DNA from: Montifringilla adamsi
Taxonomy: Eukaryota > Chordata > Aves > Passeriformes > Passeridae
Direction: 5' to 3'
Length of the DNA: 64,000 bases
Assembly: GCA_017590115.1 (NCBI GenBank)
Contig: JAGGNK010003335.1
Location: 62,001 to 126,000 of the forward strand
Shown: one piece after another, positions 18,200 to 33,100 of the stretch
Layout: each line of letters starts with the position of its first letter
Numbering within the stretch: the stretch's first letter is position 1
Notes under the pieces: generated by a model
Told to the model about the DNA's origin: nothing
Seen by the model: the letters and a program-made list of their open reading frames with translations, nothing else
The model's database searches: none
Program-made: the position numbers and the translations under genes

Positions 18200-21100
18200 C
18201 TACAGCAAGAAATAAAAAGACAAATCTATTATAAAAACAAATAAAGGTTCCTTTAACAGTGTTTTACCACTGAGGGCGAGCATAAGGCTTCCCTCAAAAT
18301 ACAACCAGACTGTCCAAAGGCAGGAGCTCTCCAGCTCTGGCCAAGGTCTGACTGACAACCTGCAAGGTGCTGAATATGGAAATAAGCCCTCTCACTTGTA
18401 AGAGTCCATTACCTGGCTGAGCAGTCTTGAAATGCTGCTTGTTTTACCTGGAAGGTTTAGTATCAATAGCACCATGGAAATTTTATGAACACATGCACAC
18501 ACACACATACTGTAGGGAAAAGTCATGCAAACAACCTCGATCCTAGTTTCAAAGAACTGAAAAAACCAAATGTCACCCAGCCAAAACCGGGTCTCACAGC
18601 ACCATATGAAGCCCCAGGAAAGCACAGGTGGGAAAAGACAGCCACACTACCTGCTGAGCATCAGTACATTCTGTTGAGTTCTGGACAACTTTGATCATGG
18701 GATTCCAGGCAGGATCTGGAGTATGGAGCCCGTTAAATAGGGGCCCTCCTGGGCCATCGGCCAGCTGAGGGTGTGAGGGTATCAGAGTGCCGCCGTACAT
18801 GGAGATGGGCAGGCCCTGCGGGGACAAGAGAGCATTGGTGAGGGACATGAGGAAGGGTGGCTGTAGGACCAGACAGAGCCAGGCCACCTCCACAGGTAAT
18901 GTTCCACTACTGGCAGGAATCACTGGGGCAGAATGTGGAACACAGTGATTTCAGAGTTGGAGATTCCAGCCAGCTTAGTAATTTTTCTGAACTTACACCT
19001 AGCAGAGGCTGCATCACTCACAGAGCTCTCAGATAAGGCCACAAAGCCAGGCCAGCAGCTGAACACTGTGACCTCAGTGTTCCCTCCTCTCTGCAGCACA
19101 GGACAGCCACAGTGCACACAGGGCTGCACTGAGCTGACCAGACTGGGTTCAAGATCTTCTCTAATTCCTAATGGCCATCTAAAATAATTCTGCCTATTCA
19201 GAAAGAGCAAGTTACAGAGCAGCTTTTTGCAATTAGGAGAATTCTTTTCCTATGTGTGAATGGCTCTGCTTTGCCATGCAGATGCCAAGACCACATGCTA
19301 TGGCTCTTTCTGAAACATGCTGGGAGTCCTCTCCTCCTGCCACTTCCCTAAGGAAGGTATATGGTATTGTGGCCACGATTCATGCTGAAAGCATTAAGCA
19401 AACTTGTAATCACCCTCAAGAGCTGGGCAAGCCTTGTGAAACATTTCCAGGAGACTGAGCTTCTGAAAGACGGAACACTCGAGAGTGATGAAGGCCTTCA
19501 GCTACTGACCAGAGAATATCTGCAACCTACAAACTCCGTCTTTGTTTAGACCTGCCTCCAGGCTTGGGCACCTTTTCTGGTCAGTTCTGGGATGAAAGAA
19601 GGTTCAGGACTAGGGTAACAAGCAGTGGCAGCGGAGGCACGCACACACACACAAGGTGAACAGGCAGAACAGGAGATGCAATAAAGCCAGGCCCTAGCCA
19701 TTTCATAAATCCAACTCTCTGTAACTTACTTTAGAAAAATCCACAAAACTATTTGGCATAGGTTGGTGGAAAATATTCGAGGGAGCCACTATTCCAGAAT
19801 CATCTCTCTCCATTGGCTGATGCTGGGAAAACGTGCCCGGGTCCGACAGCTGCTGATGCATTGGATGACTTCCCATGACAGGCTGAGACCAACCCGACAA
19901 GCCTTCTGCAAAGAGATTAAAAATGGCTGATGAAACTCACTGCAGACACTCGAGTAGAATTCAGCAGCTGCACACACCTAAGGCCACCCAAAGGCACCCT
20001 GAAAACACACAGCCACAGAGGGATCTCAGGTATCCAGACAAGGGTGGAGAAGATGGGGACTACCACGAACTGCGAGCTCCACACGTCCACTGCAAAACGG
20101 CTAAAATCCAACAGAGCTCCCAACACTACCTGTAAGCACATACAAGCTTTTCTTGAAAGCACACAGCAATGCTGAGACACCAGTTAACCAAAGTGTGGAG
20201 GGCTTCACTGAAGCGTATAACAAATGCAGGACTCAAACGTTTGTATTGAAAGTTACCAATGGAAACACTCTACACCTCAAATGCTGCACCTCCTCCTTTC
20301 CACAAAATCCAACTACCAGGAAACTGAACGTAAAACTTCAGCTGTTTCAAAGTCACTCTTTGGGAACCAAGGCTGCCTGGAACAGAAGTTATCCCATACT
20401 GTTCAAGAGTCACGAGGAAATCAGTTTAAAAACCAGCATCCACAGCTCTGTGTCGCTGGGTGCATCAGCGGCACCTCAGCTGACACTGTAAAATGTGAGT
20501 GGAAAACAAGAGAGAAACCTGGACAGGGAGCCAACAGCCAGGCCTGAAAACTGCCCCCTTAACACAAAGAAATTATTTGCTCTAAGCTCTGGATCATTCA
20601 GAGGACTCTATACGAGGTCTCTGCACCATTTCAGGCTCACATGTGCCTGGTGACTTGATCCAGGCAGGTGAGAACCACCAGCATCAGGAGGGCAAACCAC
20701 AGCGTTTCCATCGACCTGTGCTCTCCCACCACTGCCACCAGCTCTTCCCTGAGGATGTTCCACATGGGAGTACAGACCGTGGAGCTTTACTCCTCCACTC
20801 CAACCCTCCTTCCAAACACAGTCCCTCTGAGAGGCCCTGGCAGTTTCTGTGCACAGCAGACTCACCAGACACGCTGTTCACGCCGAAGGACCAGATGCCG
20901 CTGTGGCCCACGGGCGCTGTGAAGTTGGTTCCCAGGGGCGTGGGCGTGACGGAGCCTCCCTGGCGGATCCTGGCGAGCCTCTCGGTCCCGATGGGAGGGG
21001 GCACCTTCCGATCTGGGTTGGCGTTACCCGTTTTTGGCTGGCCCAAGTTAGCAGGGGCAGAAGCAGCTGAGAGGGGCGAAGATGATCCTGAGGAAACTGA

Positions 21101-24100
21101 TGGAATAGGAGATTCACCTGCTGAAAAGAGTATTTCTCTTGCTTAATTACACACAAAGTAGCAAGCGTAAATGCCATCCCACTTATTTCCCCAATATTAT
21201 CTCAAAGCAAATGATAAAATGTTTTAAAGGCTTTTTTTGGCAAGTATTCAAGTTTTTCACAGAAATTCTGTCTAAGAATTATTTGAACTCTAAAATCCAC
21301 ATTATAAACACAAATGCTTTCAGCCATCAGAATCATGATATTCTCATGACATAGCAGTGAAGCTAAATTAATTACAAGAAAGAATAAGAAACATGGAAGA
21401 GTTTCAGGAAGAGGTGAAAACATCAGCCAAAATACCATAAATATTTAAACAGCCTGGTTTTGGTATCCACCACTTCCAGCAGAAGAGAAATCAGACAGCT
21501 TCCCAAAGCCACAGGTGTGACCCAAGAGCACAAAGTCCCGCCAAGTTCAGAAGCGTCACTGACTCTCCTTGGGAAATCCAACTTCCTTTGAGCACTCACT
21601 TAAACATTTTGGTTCTTAAACTCAGAGTGGCAATGAAGTTGCATGCAGTGACATGAAAAACCTCTTCAGCTAAGATTCTGAATCAAAGACCCATATTTTC
21701 TGTAAAGCTACTTCCATGTTCTTTCCATTAGGAGGAAAACCCACTGTTACCCTGGATGATGCTTAGAGAATTTGGTACATTTTAAGTATAATTACAGATC
21801 CCAATTAAAAACAAAACAAAACAAAAAAAAAAAGAAAAAAAAAAAGAAAAAAGAAAAAAGGCAAGTATAGCTTCAAACCATGGCAAACATGACATTTTCA
21901 CCTAATACTGCACTTGTACTGCTTAGAGGGGAATCTTTAGCATGGCATAATCACCTCCACTCCCCCACAGCTTCATGCTCTCTCAAGAGCCTACAATGAC
22001 TCATTTTTCTGCCCAAATACGCCTTTAGTAATGCTATCAGAACTAGTGGCATGGGAAAAAATCCACAAAATAGCACAGCTTGGGATTTACACACCATCCT
22101 CACAGCTGCTAAAAGCAATTGGAAAGCATTTTGTGCATTACTGGGTAAGTTCCCCTTAAGTTAGAAATCTACTAAAGACAATAGCTATGAATTTATAGTT
22201 AACTAAGACAGACCCATGAAGCTCCTACATGAATTTGTTGCGCTTGTCCAAGGATGTGGTGAAAAATGCTGTCTGTTAAAGCTGGGAGTCCCAACAGGCG
22301 CTGGCCCTTGAAGGTAAACCCGTGCTCCTTGTATGTTTGCTGAAAAGCCTGTCAAAGGACCTGAAGAAGAAGTTGTAGAGCTGTTGGATGGATCTAGAGA
22401 GGGTAAGCCTGAAATAAACATAAATTTGATTAAATATCTCTCTTTGGGAAGCTGCTTCAAAGCACCAGAGAAAGCTAGTGCTCCAAATATAATTAAAGCA
22501 TCTCATCACCATTGGGGGCATCTGCACATGGTAAGGTGCACGATTCTCCCTTAAAAACCGCAGAGACATTTCTGGAGGCTCTCTGGTTTGGCCTCAAGTT
22601 TTAACAAAAACAGCCATCCCTTTGGTCACTGAAAGAAAATGATCTTAGCAGGGAGGGCAGAGCAGGAAAGCTGGGAGTGGCCACGATCTTTGCTTACAAA
22701 AAGCCACACAAATCCAATAGGGATGCAGGGCTCTGTGAAAGTCCCAGGGGAATCCACCACCAGGGAAGCAGTTCTCTGCAGGATGGGCTTTGCCATCCCA
22801 TAGGCACCTTCATGTAGAGATCAGTCAGAGCACACTGTGGCCACAGAGACAGGGCTGGTGTGGCACAGCACCACAGGGGAGGGGGCTGCTTCCTCCAGGG
22901 ATGTGTTAGAGGAGGAGAGAGATGGAGAAAGAGTTCAAAGTCCCACAAAAATTACTAGCAAGGGTGAATTACAGTTTTTTAATAAGCCAAAGCTTTTAAG
23001 TACTTTTCGAAAATGTTGTAAAAGCTCTTATCACACGTTATTACCTGAAAGCAGAAATGGACATGGCCATACGTTCACCTGAGTTTAGGGTTTAGTTTCA
23101 AGGGCCTATTAAACAAGATTAGTTTCAAAACCATTTAAACATTTCAAAATGACCACAACCAGGACCAGCCTATGTTGCTGCAGAGTGAGGTTGAAGGTTA
23201 TCTCTACACATACCCCACCACAAACAGCAGTGCTGCCAGACAGTACCTTAGGTTAGAAACTAGAGGGGCACCTTTCAGTGCCTGGATAGTTCCTGAAAGC
23301 CAGGTCTTTTCCCTCAGTATTATCAACCAAGTCAACCTGATTTAATCCTTCCAGAAGTGCCAGATCCAACCTGCTCACATGGACAGATGAGATTTGTTGG
23401 AGTTAAAGGATGTATTTTTCTCACTAGCCCAAAGGTTAAATAGAGAAGTCTCCCTTATAGCCAAGGAGAAACACATCCCCCTGCTACTGGAACATGGGCT
23501 GCTTAGCTGAGGGACCCTCAGCATGGGAGGACAGTCTTTGGGTTTGTCACAGCACAAACTCCATGGCCCTGACGAGGATCCAGTGCCTGTGGCTGCAGTG
23601 TGGTTGAGCTGAGTTGTCTTAAGCCTGGCTCAGCACGGAGCTCAGGCCTGAGCCCACAGCAGTGCCTGCAGCCCAGGGCCCTCCCTGGGCATCTGCTGTG
23701 GAGCCACTGACTGGACACTCTGGCCACCCCTCTGTCACAAAGCTGGCAGCCAAAAGCCCCCCTGGAGACTGATTCCACCAAACACCAAACTGCCAGCTGG
23801 CTGGCAAACCACACAAGATCTGTCCCAGGCAAAAGGATAACAGAGCTGCTGGCACCCTGGGTGCTGCTGGGTTCCCTGACAGAGAGCAAGGCAGGGATTG
23901 TGACAAAAACAGCTCTCCTGCAGGAGAGGGATGCCCTGCTATCTTTTGATGGCTCAGGAGGCTGATGGGTACACAGCTTTTGGGAACACAGCTTGTAAAG
24001 TGCAATGACTGGACAGTCAAGACCACTTCAGCACTGCTGGATATGCTCCATGGGCTGAAGGGAGCGTGACAGCCAGAGATGCACAAATGCAGCAGTCAGG

Positions 24101-27100
24101 TCACAAAGAACACTTTTTAACTTAATCTTGTCTTTCATAAAAGTGGATGATTTGCTTGATGTTAAAAATGGCTCTTCTGAACAGCAACTTACCAAATCCT
24201 GACTGCAATAATGAGCTTCCTATTTGTGTACTTACCAAAAAAAATCAGGTAATACTAAAATTTTCTGCAATACCATATTCTGCACTTACCTGGGCTATGA
24301 ACTCAAATCCTCATTGTGCTCTGAATGCATAACTGAGCTTTTGAGAGGAGTGTATTGATCATACACAAATTCTGCTCAAAATTCAGTTTATCAAAGACCC
24401 CAGGCAAATGTTGGTTACTGCAACATTACCTGCATGTTTAAAGAAAGGGCTACAACACCTGGTTACTCTGTGTGAAACAGAGTCCAGCCATTTCATGCAG
24501 TTCCTTACTCATGAGCTGCTTCCTAAGCTAGGATATTTCAAGTTTGTGATCCCTTTTACGAAGCAAGGTCTACAAATTCCTTAAAATGCAGAGGACAGAA
24601 GTAACAAGCAGATTAGTTTTGGTCTTCTCCACAGCCTCCTCTCATGGCTGGGCTATGCCTGCCCTCAACTGCAAACTGCCAGGAGAGACCTAAAAATGTG
24701 AGACAAATAGGCCATTTCCAGAATGGATCCACAGCCAGTGAGATCTGCAGAGATTATCTGTGCCTCAAAGGAACTGGTGAATAAGAGAGCTCACCCATGA
24801 ACAAGAAAAGCAGCCAACCAAAATCCACCCTGAGGTGGGAACTTGTTAAGAAAAAGCTGGTTTAGTGCATACCCAAACTATACTAAATCTTCACCAAATC
24901 AGTTTAGAGGTGATCCCTTAGAAATGTTGATTTGTGGAAAAATTTGCCATGGGCCAACTGTGCAAGAGAGGCACAAAATGCAAACCTCTGCTCCCTCGGG
25001 TGTCCCTCCCCCAGCTGAGATCAGAGGATGGGTGTCCACCTGCTCCAAGGCTGTTCCCAACCCCTATGACCACACAAATTGCCAGGCCAGGCCCTGGCTG
25101 CTCCCTGTCCACTGTGCTGCTGCTTGTCAGAACATGAGCAGTGACCAGCCCTTGTCCCCCCTTCTCAAAATCTCATGAACCCTGTCACCAAGCCCTGTGC
25201 AAACAGCCATGGAAGCCCCCAGCTCTGCCAACCCCGGGGGCTGAGCTGAGGGCAAGATCCATTCCCCTGGGACAAGCTGGAGAATGAGAGGGGTGGGCAG
25301 ACCACACTTAGCTCTGAGGGAAGGCAGCAGGGAAGTCCTCAGCCTACTGTACTCACTCCTTTCCTCTCCATCACACCTTCCAAACATCCTCAAGCTCCCT
25401 CAACCCCCCTACTCCTGGGACATCTAGATTCTGAGACAAAGGTGATCAAAAGCAGCATGAAGTAAAATGACATTAAATGAATCCACTAAGGACCTGACTA
25501 ATCAGTGACCTCCTGCCCAACACAATTTTAGCAGCACACTACCTATTGGCAGGTTTTCTTCACTTCGCAATATCCTAATCAAACCCTAACTCAGGAAAAG
25601 TGTGTTTTATCCAAATATTTTTGAGCTTCAGTTGAGAACTTCACACATATCTCCCCCAAAGGGAACCGTGTGAGTTTTCCTTAGCAATCTACCTAACCTT
25701 TCTAATGGCAGAAACAGATTTACTCTGTTTTTTAAATACTTACAGTCACTTAAGGATATATAAAGTATAAAAGGATATATAAAACAGAAATACAAGAAAT
25801 TTTCCCCCATTACAAACAGATGATCTTAAAACAATGGAACAGCAAAATACTTCGTTGCTGTGGGAAATCCCAGTCACCCATGTCTGCACATGCAGGATGC
25901 CAGTGTCAGGGAAATCAGCAGATCCCATTTGCCATAAGTTTCCTTTCCCAGGAATTATTTCAGCAACAGCCAACCCTAGTTCAGAGCACTGCAGAGGAAA
26001 AGCTGAGCCACTGCCAAGTGGTTCTGGAGCCTGCCGGTCTGGCAGCTCTTTATTAACAGTCTCTGATGAACAAGGTCCACTTACTTCATCTGATACATCT
26101 AATTCTGATTACTGCACTGAGGCTGGATGTGGCACAGAGTTCTAGGTGTGCCCTTGCTTTGCAGAGCAATACAGCCCCAATTTAACAATTAAGAAAACTA
26201 CAGTCATAGCACCCACCCCAGTTTTGTGGTAAAAGCCAGTAAGAGAGAAGTGTTCTGGTTTGCAGAAGTCCTGCACATCTGTCAAGCAACCGAGAGAAAA
26301 GGGAATGCTGAAGATCTTCTTTCCTTACCATCACGTCTTCCAAATGCTCCCTTCTCCTTTAATCTGAAAGTCAAACTACTTGGCTTGTCCCAGCCCAGCA
26401 TTCAAGTCCTGTAGCTTTAGCCCAAATACCCAACACACATTTTGTGGGCAAGGATGACTCCAGAGCAAGACGCTCCAGATACTCAGCTCCAGGGCACCCC
26501 ACAGCCCCCATGGCAAGAACAAAAGGGTGGCACAGAAGAGATTTCTTGAGGGTCCTTTCCAACCTAATGGGTGCAGTTCTTGTCTGCAACATAGTTCGAA
26601 CACTGAGAAGATAAAAATCCTGCAGGCACAGCACAGCAAGGGCAGGGAGCTCAACGTCATAACCCATTTCTAGTACTTCTGTACTGAACCTCTGAATAAA
26701 ACACCCCACACAGTAGCACACCTATAAGCTCCACAAAGTAAGCTTATTAAAATCCCAGAGCCATATCAAGAACCAAAAGGCACAGAGAGCTCCCCCTCAC
26801 TGAGTCAAGCTGGAATCTCACATACAATATGGAGCACCTGCATGCAGTCACTGCTGTAACTGGAACCTCCAGGAATCCTCAGGTTTGGTGTCACCCCACA
26901 CTGTGCTCCATTCCAACCCAAAACCTATTATTGATGCTACACTACAAGCAGGTGGGAGCATTCCTGTCTCACACAGAGGACAAGCAATGCAACATCTGCA
27001 ATCTTCCCAACTCCTAATAGCCTAGAAGAGCTGAAGAAAAAAAAAAAATCAGTATTTTAAAGAGCACTTGGAAAAAACAAGCCATCCTCATTGCATGAGC

Positions 27101-30100
27101 ATTCTCCAGCTGTCATTTGTAGACTATTTCTCCATTAGTATGATGATCAAAGTGCAATGGCTGAAGAAATGATTTTGTCCAGAACATGATCTTAATGACT
27201 TACCTACAGGACTAGTTGAAACCCGCTGGGAAGGAGGCCTGAAACCAGGAGCCTTGGAGTTGTCGGGATGAACGTTTTCCACATGTCCTAGCACAGAGTT
27301 ATTCAGAAAGGTAGACTGAACAGTGAAAGATGGGTCAGCTGCTGCTCGGGTAGAGAGTGGACAGTCTCCCCATGCTTGGTTAGCTGGCACCTGGTTGCTA
27401 TCAAAAAGACTACTAAAGTGATTGAAGAGCGTTGCTGGCCCAAAGGCAGGAGGCAATGATTTGTTTGCTGGGTTAATGTGCATCTGAGAACCGTTCATAA
27501 CGTTCATGGCTGATGAAAGCTGCACTGCAGCAGGTGGACCTTGAGAAGGTGTTAAAGGAACTTGATTCGTAACAAAAATAGACTGAGGATCTTGATGGAG
27601 GTTTGCATTTGGTACCACTGAATAGAAAGAACCTCTGGACTGCATCCTGTGAGTAACTCGAGGTGCTGGTACAGCTACTTGAGGTAAGTTACTGTTGTCC
27701 TGATTATCTGCAACAACTGACCTGGGCGACGCTAAGCTTAAAGGAGCAGTTTCTGAGCTGGATGAAAAAGGCATCGACATGGAAGGGCTGATCTCGGACA
27801 TGCTGGTCGGCAGAATTTCATCCTGCGCGTTGTTCAGCGGTGCGGGGCTGCTCGCCGGGCGCGTTTCGGTGCCCGCTGAGCTGCTGCTGGCTGACACACT
27901 GCAACTGCTGGCCACTGAAGCTGGCGGGCACGCGCTTGTTGGCGGCTGCTCAGGGGTGGACACCTTCTCCTTGGGTGCGGAGACAGCCGAGAACGAGTCC
28001 GCCTTCAGGGCAGAATGCTGCGCTTGCGGAGCAGTAGATGGCAGAAACGCTGCGGGCACTTGCCCGTTGTTTGGGGGGGCAGAGGAAGCTGAGGGCAGAG
28101 TGCTACAGGTGCTCGTCACAGTTGAGATGGCTGTTGCTGCAGCGCTCGTCTTGGGGACGCAGGCAAAGAGCTGCTTCCTGACCGAGGAGGGAGTCCGGTT
28201 ACTGGTCACACACAGAGGCTGGGTGGAAGCAGCTACAGACGAGGCGGTAACGGGACAACTGGACGTAGCTAACCCAGGAGACTCCGTCTGCAGAACGTTT
28301 CCATTCTGACTACCTACACGACTCGAGCTATTATGCTTTGGAGAGCTGTTCGTGCTGCCAGGGTTAACTGGTCTCACTGGGAATGGTCCCCAAGTGTTCG
28401 GTGAAGGTGAAAAGGTTCCTCCAAATTGGGCCATAGGTAAGCGAGGGTGCCGGATCTGTTGCATAGTTTGGGCAGCCAGCAAGGCAAAATGAGGGTGAGA
28501 ATAAGCGAGAGGAAGAGACACCGGAAAAGATGAGCGCACGTTCGCTGGGACATTCTTGTTTAATTTGTTAGGAGGCTGGAAAGTAGATAGTGTTGATGAC
28601 TGCGACGTGACCAGGGGTGGTGCTCCAAGAGGAAAGGAGTTCTTGTTGGAAGCAGTCGCAGTGCTGACTCCAGATGAAAAGTTTGCGTGGATTGATTTGC
28701 TACTCGAAGCAGGTGTTCTTATATGAGTTTTAGGAATCAAGTCTTCCAGTTCCTTGGCAGGATCTTGAATAAGGGCATTGATGAGTTGCACTGCGTATCG
28801 CGTGGACTCTGTACCACCCCTAGATTAAACACAAACAGATTTATCCTCTGCAAAAGGAAACCCCACTTTGCGCAACATTCCACAGCTTCAATCTTATTTT
28901 GATCTGTAACTCTATTGTAAATTTACTCCAATAAGTTATTTCTTAACTTCTGTGTATCTTAAGGATTATCTTTGAAGTCGATTGTCAGCATATCTTGGCA
29001 GCAGGAATGTATGTGCTATTGTAGAACAAAGAAGCTAAATAGATCCTGCCTTAGAAAGCAAACAAACTTTTCAATAAATGACACTGTGGAGTAACTCAAG
29101 ACTTTCATTTTGAGATACTGTACCTTATAGTGATCATTCTCTCTCCATTCTTATCTTTTTGCTTATCCACATCAATGTGGGCACCAGTGACATCTTGAAT
29201 TGCTGTGATGTTGCACCCACCTCTTCCCATTATTCTAGATACGACAGAAGCTGGGACTGATAATTTCTTTGACCTATATCACAAAGATCAGAAATCTGTG
29301 AAATGCATTCAAACTTCAAAGACAGACAAAACCCCTCTGCTGTCTGACAGTGGCTGAAGTAATATTCTTAAAGGCAGTAAGTGGTTTTCTGCTGATCCTT
29401 TCTTCACCCGTTGGAGCCTCTCTCAAAGTCCCCCACTCAAGTTATTCATCATTGTCAGTACCTGACAAGGATTCTCCAGTAGCATTTATTCAACCACTAT
29501 TGCAATACAGATATATGAGCCTCATACTACTTCAGAACCCCTTTTGGATTTTATCTTATCTTGGGTACCTCTCCAAAGTGAGGCAAATCCTCACCTTATC
29601 AACCTGAATTTACACAAGCAGCACTGCTTCATATATAAAAGCCCATGGCTTAACTACTTGGACTGTTTACAGCAAGGAGAAAATGGCTTTCCAGTGATCA
29701 GCTCTGTAGTACCACCTGCATCCACAACCTTTTAGTATCCATCTCTTTCAGACCTCAAGATCTGAAGTGCAGTGTCACCAATAAACAATGGTGGGTGAAA
29801 GCAGGTGAAGGTGTGCAGTGCTGTGATTAAGGGAGCTGCTGGGAGCCCATGTGATGGCAGCATGGACTTGCAGGAGCAGGCTCACTCTCAGGCCACAATG
29901 CTGCCACCAAGGTCAGTCAGTTCAGGGTTTTCCTGATTCACATGGTACTGGTGGGTCAGAGCAAGCACACAGTATTGGGAAGGGTCTGAAGACAAGCTCT
30001 ACATGCACACAGACCTCAGCTGAAGTCTCTGGGCCACCACTGTCCCCAGACTTTAAGGTATGTTGGACCTCTTGCACCCATAAGCTGCTTTCAGGCTTGC

Positions 30101-33100
30101 TACTGATGTGAACTGGCTCAATGCTGAACAATCAGAGGGGATTCAAAGGAGTTTCAGAAATCACAGCACTCACAGGTCCCCACCACCCTGTGGAAAGGCT
30201 GCCAGCTTCACCTAGCTGTTCCAGTTTTGGAAACTTGTAAGTAACTTGATTCTCAGGGAATTGTTTGTCACTTAGAGGACTTAGAAGAAACCTGTTTAAT
30301 TTTAATCATCTAAAAATACGGAAATGTTCTAAAGTAACACCTCATGTTGCCAAGGTATTTTTTCTTTCCCCCATTCCTGCCAGGACAACACACTACAACC
30401 CTTCCCATCCCCAGAACCCTTAGTGCATGCACCAGCTCTGTCCCAAGGCTGTTTCATGCTTTGGGTTTTCTTCCCCACCTCTACTTCTAATGCTCCTTTC
30501 TTAAGACAGACATCACAGTTACTCCCTCCCCAGACCAGAGCTCCATGCTCACCTAAGTTTCAAGAACACCTGTATTGCTCACAGGGCTCCTGACTGCACC
30601 TCGGTTTGCTTCCACCCCAGCCCATTGGGGACCTCTGACAGCCACTCAAGGAGGCATTTCTCTTCCAGGAGAGCCCACCCCAGTGTCCAGTCCCCTCCCA
30701 CCCATCATTCACAGCCGTTTCCCTCCCTCTCTCCCTCCCAAGGCTGATAGTTTTGACCTAGAGAAGTGTCCCCAAAAGTACCTTTTTGCTCCGGAACAGC
30801 AGCGCCCTCCTCTCTGCAGCTGAAATTGCTCAATTGGTGTTGGCTGCAGTGTGTTGCTGGGGGGAGGGTCTTTCAAAACTCTGCCCACTTGCCTGTCAGG
30901 GGCAGAAGGGATGTTTGCATTGATTACTTTGATAGACATCCCTTCTAGCTGGGGGTCACTCACAGGGAGAGGGAAGAAGAATTCTTGTTGAGACCAGGAA
31001 AGGCTTTCACAGAAGGAGCTCCTGGGCACTGCACTCACACATCTATGGTCACCAACAATGCTCTTTGGCAGGACCTGCTTCCATCAGTCAGGGCACAGCA
31101 AACACCAGTGCAGAACCCTGAATGGGATGTTCCTTATGGCATCTCTTTCCTCCTCAGGAAAGAGATAGGGCAGGCTCTGGATGCATGTCTAGAACACTGC
31201 CAACGCCAACACGAGAGCAGGCAACACCCACATGAACACTTGGGCTGAGTCAAGGAGACTCGAGAGCCCCAGGTCAGAGAGGGTCAGAGCTGTCTGAGAG
31301 GTTCCTGCCTGCACCACTCCCCAAGTGGGGACCAGGCTGCCACCACACACCCAGCAAGGCCACGTCACTGTGGAGAGCCCCATTGGTGACCACATCAAAA
31401 GGCAGAGACCAAACCAACTCTAAGAGTTCAAACATAGATTTTCATATTAAACTGCCTTTTTAACCTTTATTAAGAACACACTGTGGCTTCCACTAATCCA
31501 AATGCACCAAGCCCTCTATACAATTATGTTCTTTGCACATAGCCTAAAATTCTCCAAAATGAGCACATCTCGTCATTGCCACTGCAGAACACAAAAGCAG
31601 GAGGGTTTCCTAAGTGCACCCAAAGCATCTAACATTGGTATGTTTGTGCTGTATTCCTTTCTGATAAAAGAGAACAAAAAAACCCCCCAAGTCAGATGAT
31701 CATTCTAGTTCCAAGCAGTAGACAAGACTGGGGTGTTAATGGCCATACAGTAAAACCCAGTACATTTTCAAAACAAAAGATTGCTTTACAGTAGAACTTT
31801 AAATCCCACTGTATCTCTAAGCACTCACTGTTCAGGTAACACAATTTTCCACTGAATCAGTGATCAAGGTCAGTGCCCAAAGTACAGTAAATTTTGGCCT
31901 TGATGGGATCATTTGCCTCTCCTCTACTCACATCCATGCTGCCTTTAGTTCATGGGCAATCACCTGCTGTGGTGTTTTGCACTGCCCTCTGCTCACTTCC
32001 CCTTTTATCTTGTCCCCACATCCTTTACTCCACTAAAGTCACAGGCTGTCTTTATTTTCTGATGCCAAATACAATGTTTATGTCATGTTCACATTAAGTT
32101 AGCGAAATTAGGGCTGCAGTTGGTTTTCCCAGCACTGCAAAAGCAAGCAGGATAGATTTTCCTGTAAATTAATTCTTCAGTTATATAATCTTGCTGGACA
32201 TTCTGTCTTTGAGAATAATTTATGAGCTAAAAAGCTCACAGACAGTTTTAAAACATGGTATTAAAGTCTTTACCTTCTAACCACTTCTTTCCAGCCTTCT
32301 TCTCTTTTCTGGCCTCTTTTTGGACTGGTCAGATTCAGCTTCACATTTGGAGAGGTCAGAGGCAGGGAAACAGACTTATAAGTAGTCGACAAAGAATTCG
32401 AATGACCTTCACCATCAAGTCTGGGAACAGAAATGTGCTGATTACAAATTACAGAATAAAATGACAGCATACAGTTTACACTCCTGCAGCTTAAAACTTG
32501 CAGCATGAACTGTTTCCAGAAGAACCACCTCTAACAAGGAGTCAGAAGGATGCATTTAGTTTGAACTGCACAGGACCCCAAGGACCTTGCAGCAAACCTT
32601 GGATGAAAGGTCCAAGGCAGAAACAATCTATGTTTGAAGAACAGAACAGAGACAAATTCCAAGTTTTAACACTCATAATGGGAGCCCAAAACATATGCCC
32701 TCTAACCACAAGGGTTGATGAATTCACTCATTCTGCATCTAACATGAATCTGGGGAAAATTAGGAAAACGAAAAATATCCTCTCTTCCCACTCCCAGACA
32801 AATGTCTCAATCAGTCTGACAACAGCCCTGTCTCACTGCCCTGTCTCACTGCCCTTCTTGATGCCACAATGTCTGTGTTCTTATTGAACATGGCCTCTCT
32901 GTCAGCCCAGTGTCCTGCAGATCAACCTCTCTGCTCTCTCCCCTCCCTTAGTGCAGAAAATGGAAAGAGAAATCAAAACTATGGGGGATCAGACTTGTAT
33001 TACTTAGATGTAAAACCAAAGACTACAGACCCACATGGGATCTAAGCTTTCTGATTTAGACCAATGACCTCTTCAGAAAGTGGTGTTGTAAAAGTTATCA

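Noticed and set aside
27779..28309. 176-codon plus-strand open frame
   Set aside because: Antisense shadow of the large ANKHD1 exon 27204-28819, which matches the known protein on the minus strand.
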